A DNA stretch of 36,755 nt from Deltaproteobacteria bacterium (GTDB lineage Bacteria; Desulfobacterota; Syntrophia; Syntrophales; UBA6807), in the NCBI GenBank assembly GCA_011056835.1, contig DSDU01000168.1, positions 1 to 36,755 on the forward strand. The letters run 5' to 3'. The translations under genes were made by a program, and so were the position numbers. Of the stretch, positions 36,686 through 36,755 are shown one piece after another. A model generated the notes under the pieces. It did no database searches, was not told the origin of the DNA, and saw only the letters and a list, made by a program, of their open reading frames with translations. Each line of letters opens with the position of its first letter. Position 1 is the first letter of the stretch.

Positions 36686-36755
36686 CTATCTCTGGCCCAT
36701 CAGCTTCCGGGCGATGACCATCCGCTGAATTTCATTGGTGCCTTCATAGATCTGG
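36686..36755 (-). CDS. acyl-CoA dehydrogenase, C-terminal fragment (runs off window)
   Basis: Minus strand translates to QIYEGTNEIQRMVIARKLMGQR*, the hallmark acyl-CoA dehydrogenase C-terminus. Confidence 0.9.
   Translation of the reverse strand, partial: QIYEGTNEIQRMVIARKLMGQR

Overview
The gene content fits a syntrophic deltaproteobacterium (Syntrophales/Syntrophaceae-like); this taxonomic call is an inference. Housekeeping genes are a TPR protein, gcvH, a LipM/LplA-like gene, hisC, rpsU, a LOG-family gene, holA, a NYN protein, a DHH phosphoesterase, rpe, hisF, waaA, hflX, fmdB-like and iPGM. Energy and fatty-acid genes are a four-subunit 2-oxoacid:ferredoxin oxidoreductase, an SDR, acs, etfB-etfA, a membrane HdrD/CCG-type Etf:quinone oxidoreductase-like protein, two tandem acyl-CoA ligases, an alpha/beta hydrolase, a flavodoxin and the 3' end of an acyl-CoA dehydrogenase. 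Two signals stand out. (1) The 5' leader of the 2-oxoacid oxidoreductase operon looks like a complete translation-coupled attenuator: promoter, Shine-Dalgarno, 36-aa leucine-rich leader peptide, mutually exclusive 1:2 / 2:3 pairings and a Rho-independent terminator. (2) A family of strictly 7-bp-periodic GGCNNNN arrays occurs at five gene boundaries between 15.8 and 19.1 kb. Two of them flank a four-helix-bundle (S23/IVP-family) gene in inverted orientation, and array units encode both ends of HflX. Further observations include gene-conversion-like mosaicism between the tandem acyl-CoA ligases, a plant/nematode-type iPGM, a PorD subunit with a stretched first Fe-S motif, and an imperfect palindromic dispersed-type repeat. 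No rRNA, tRNA or CRISPR was seen.
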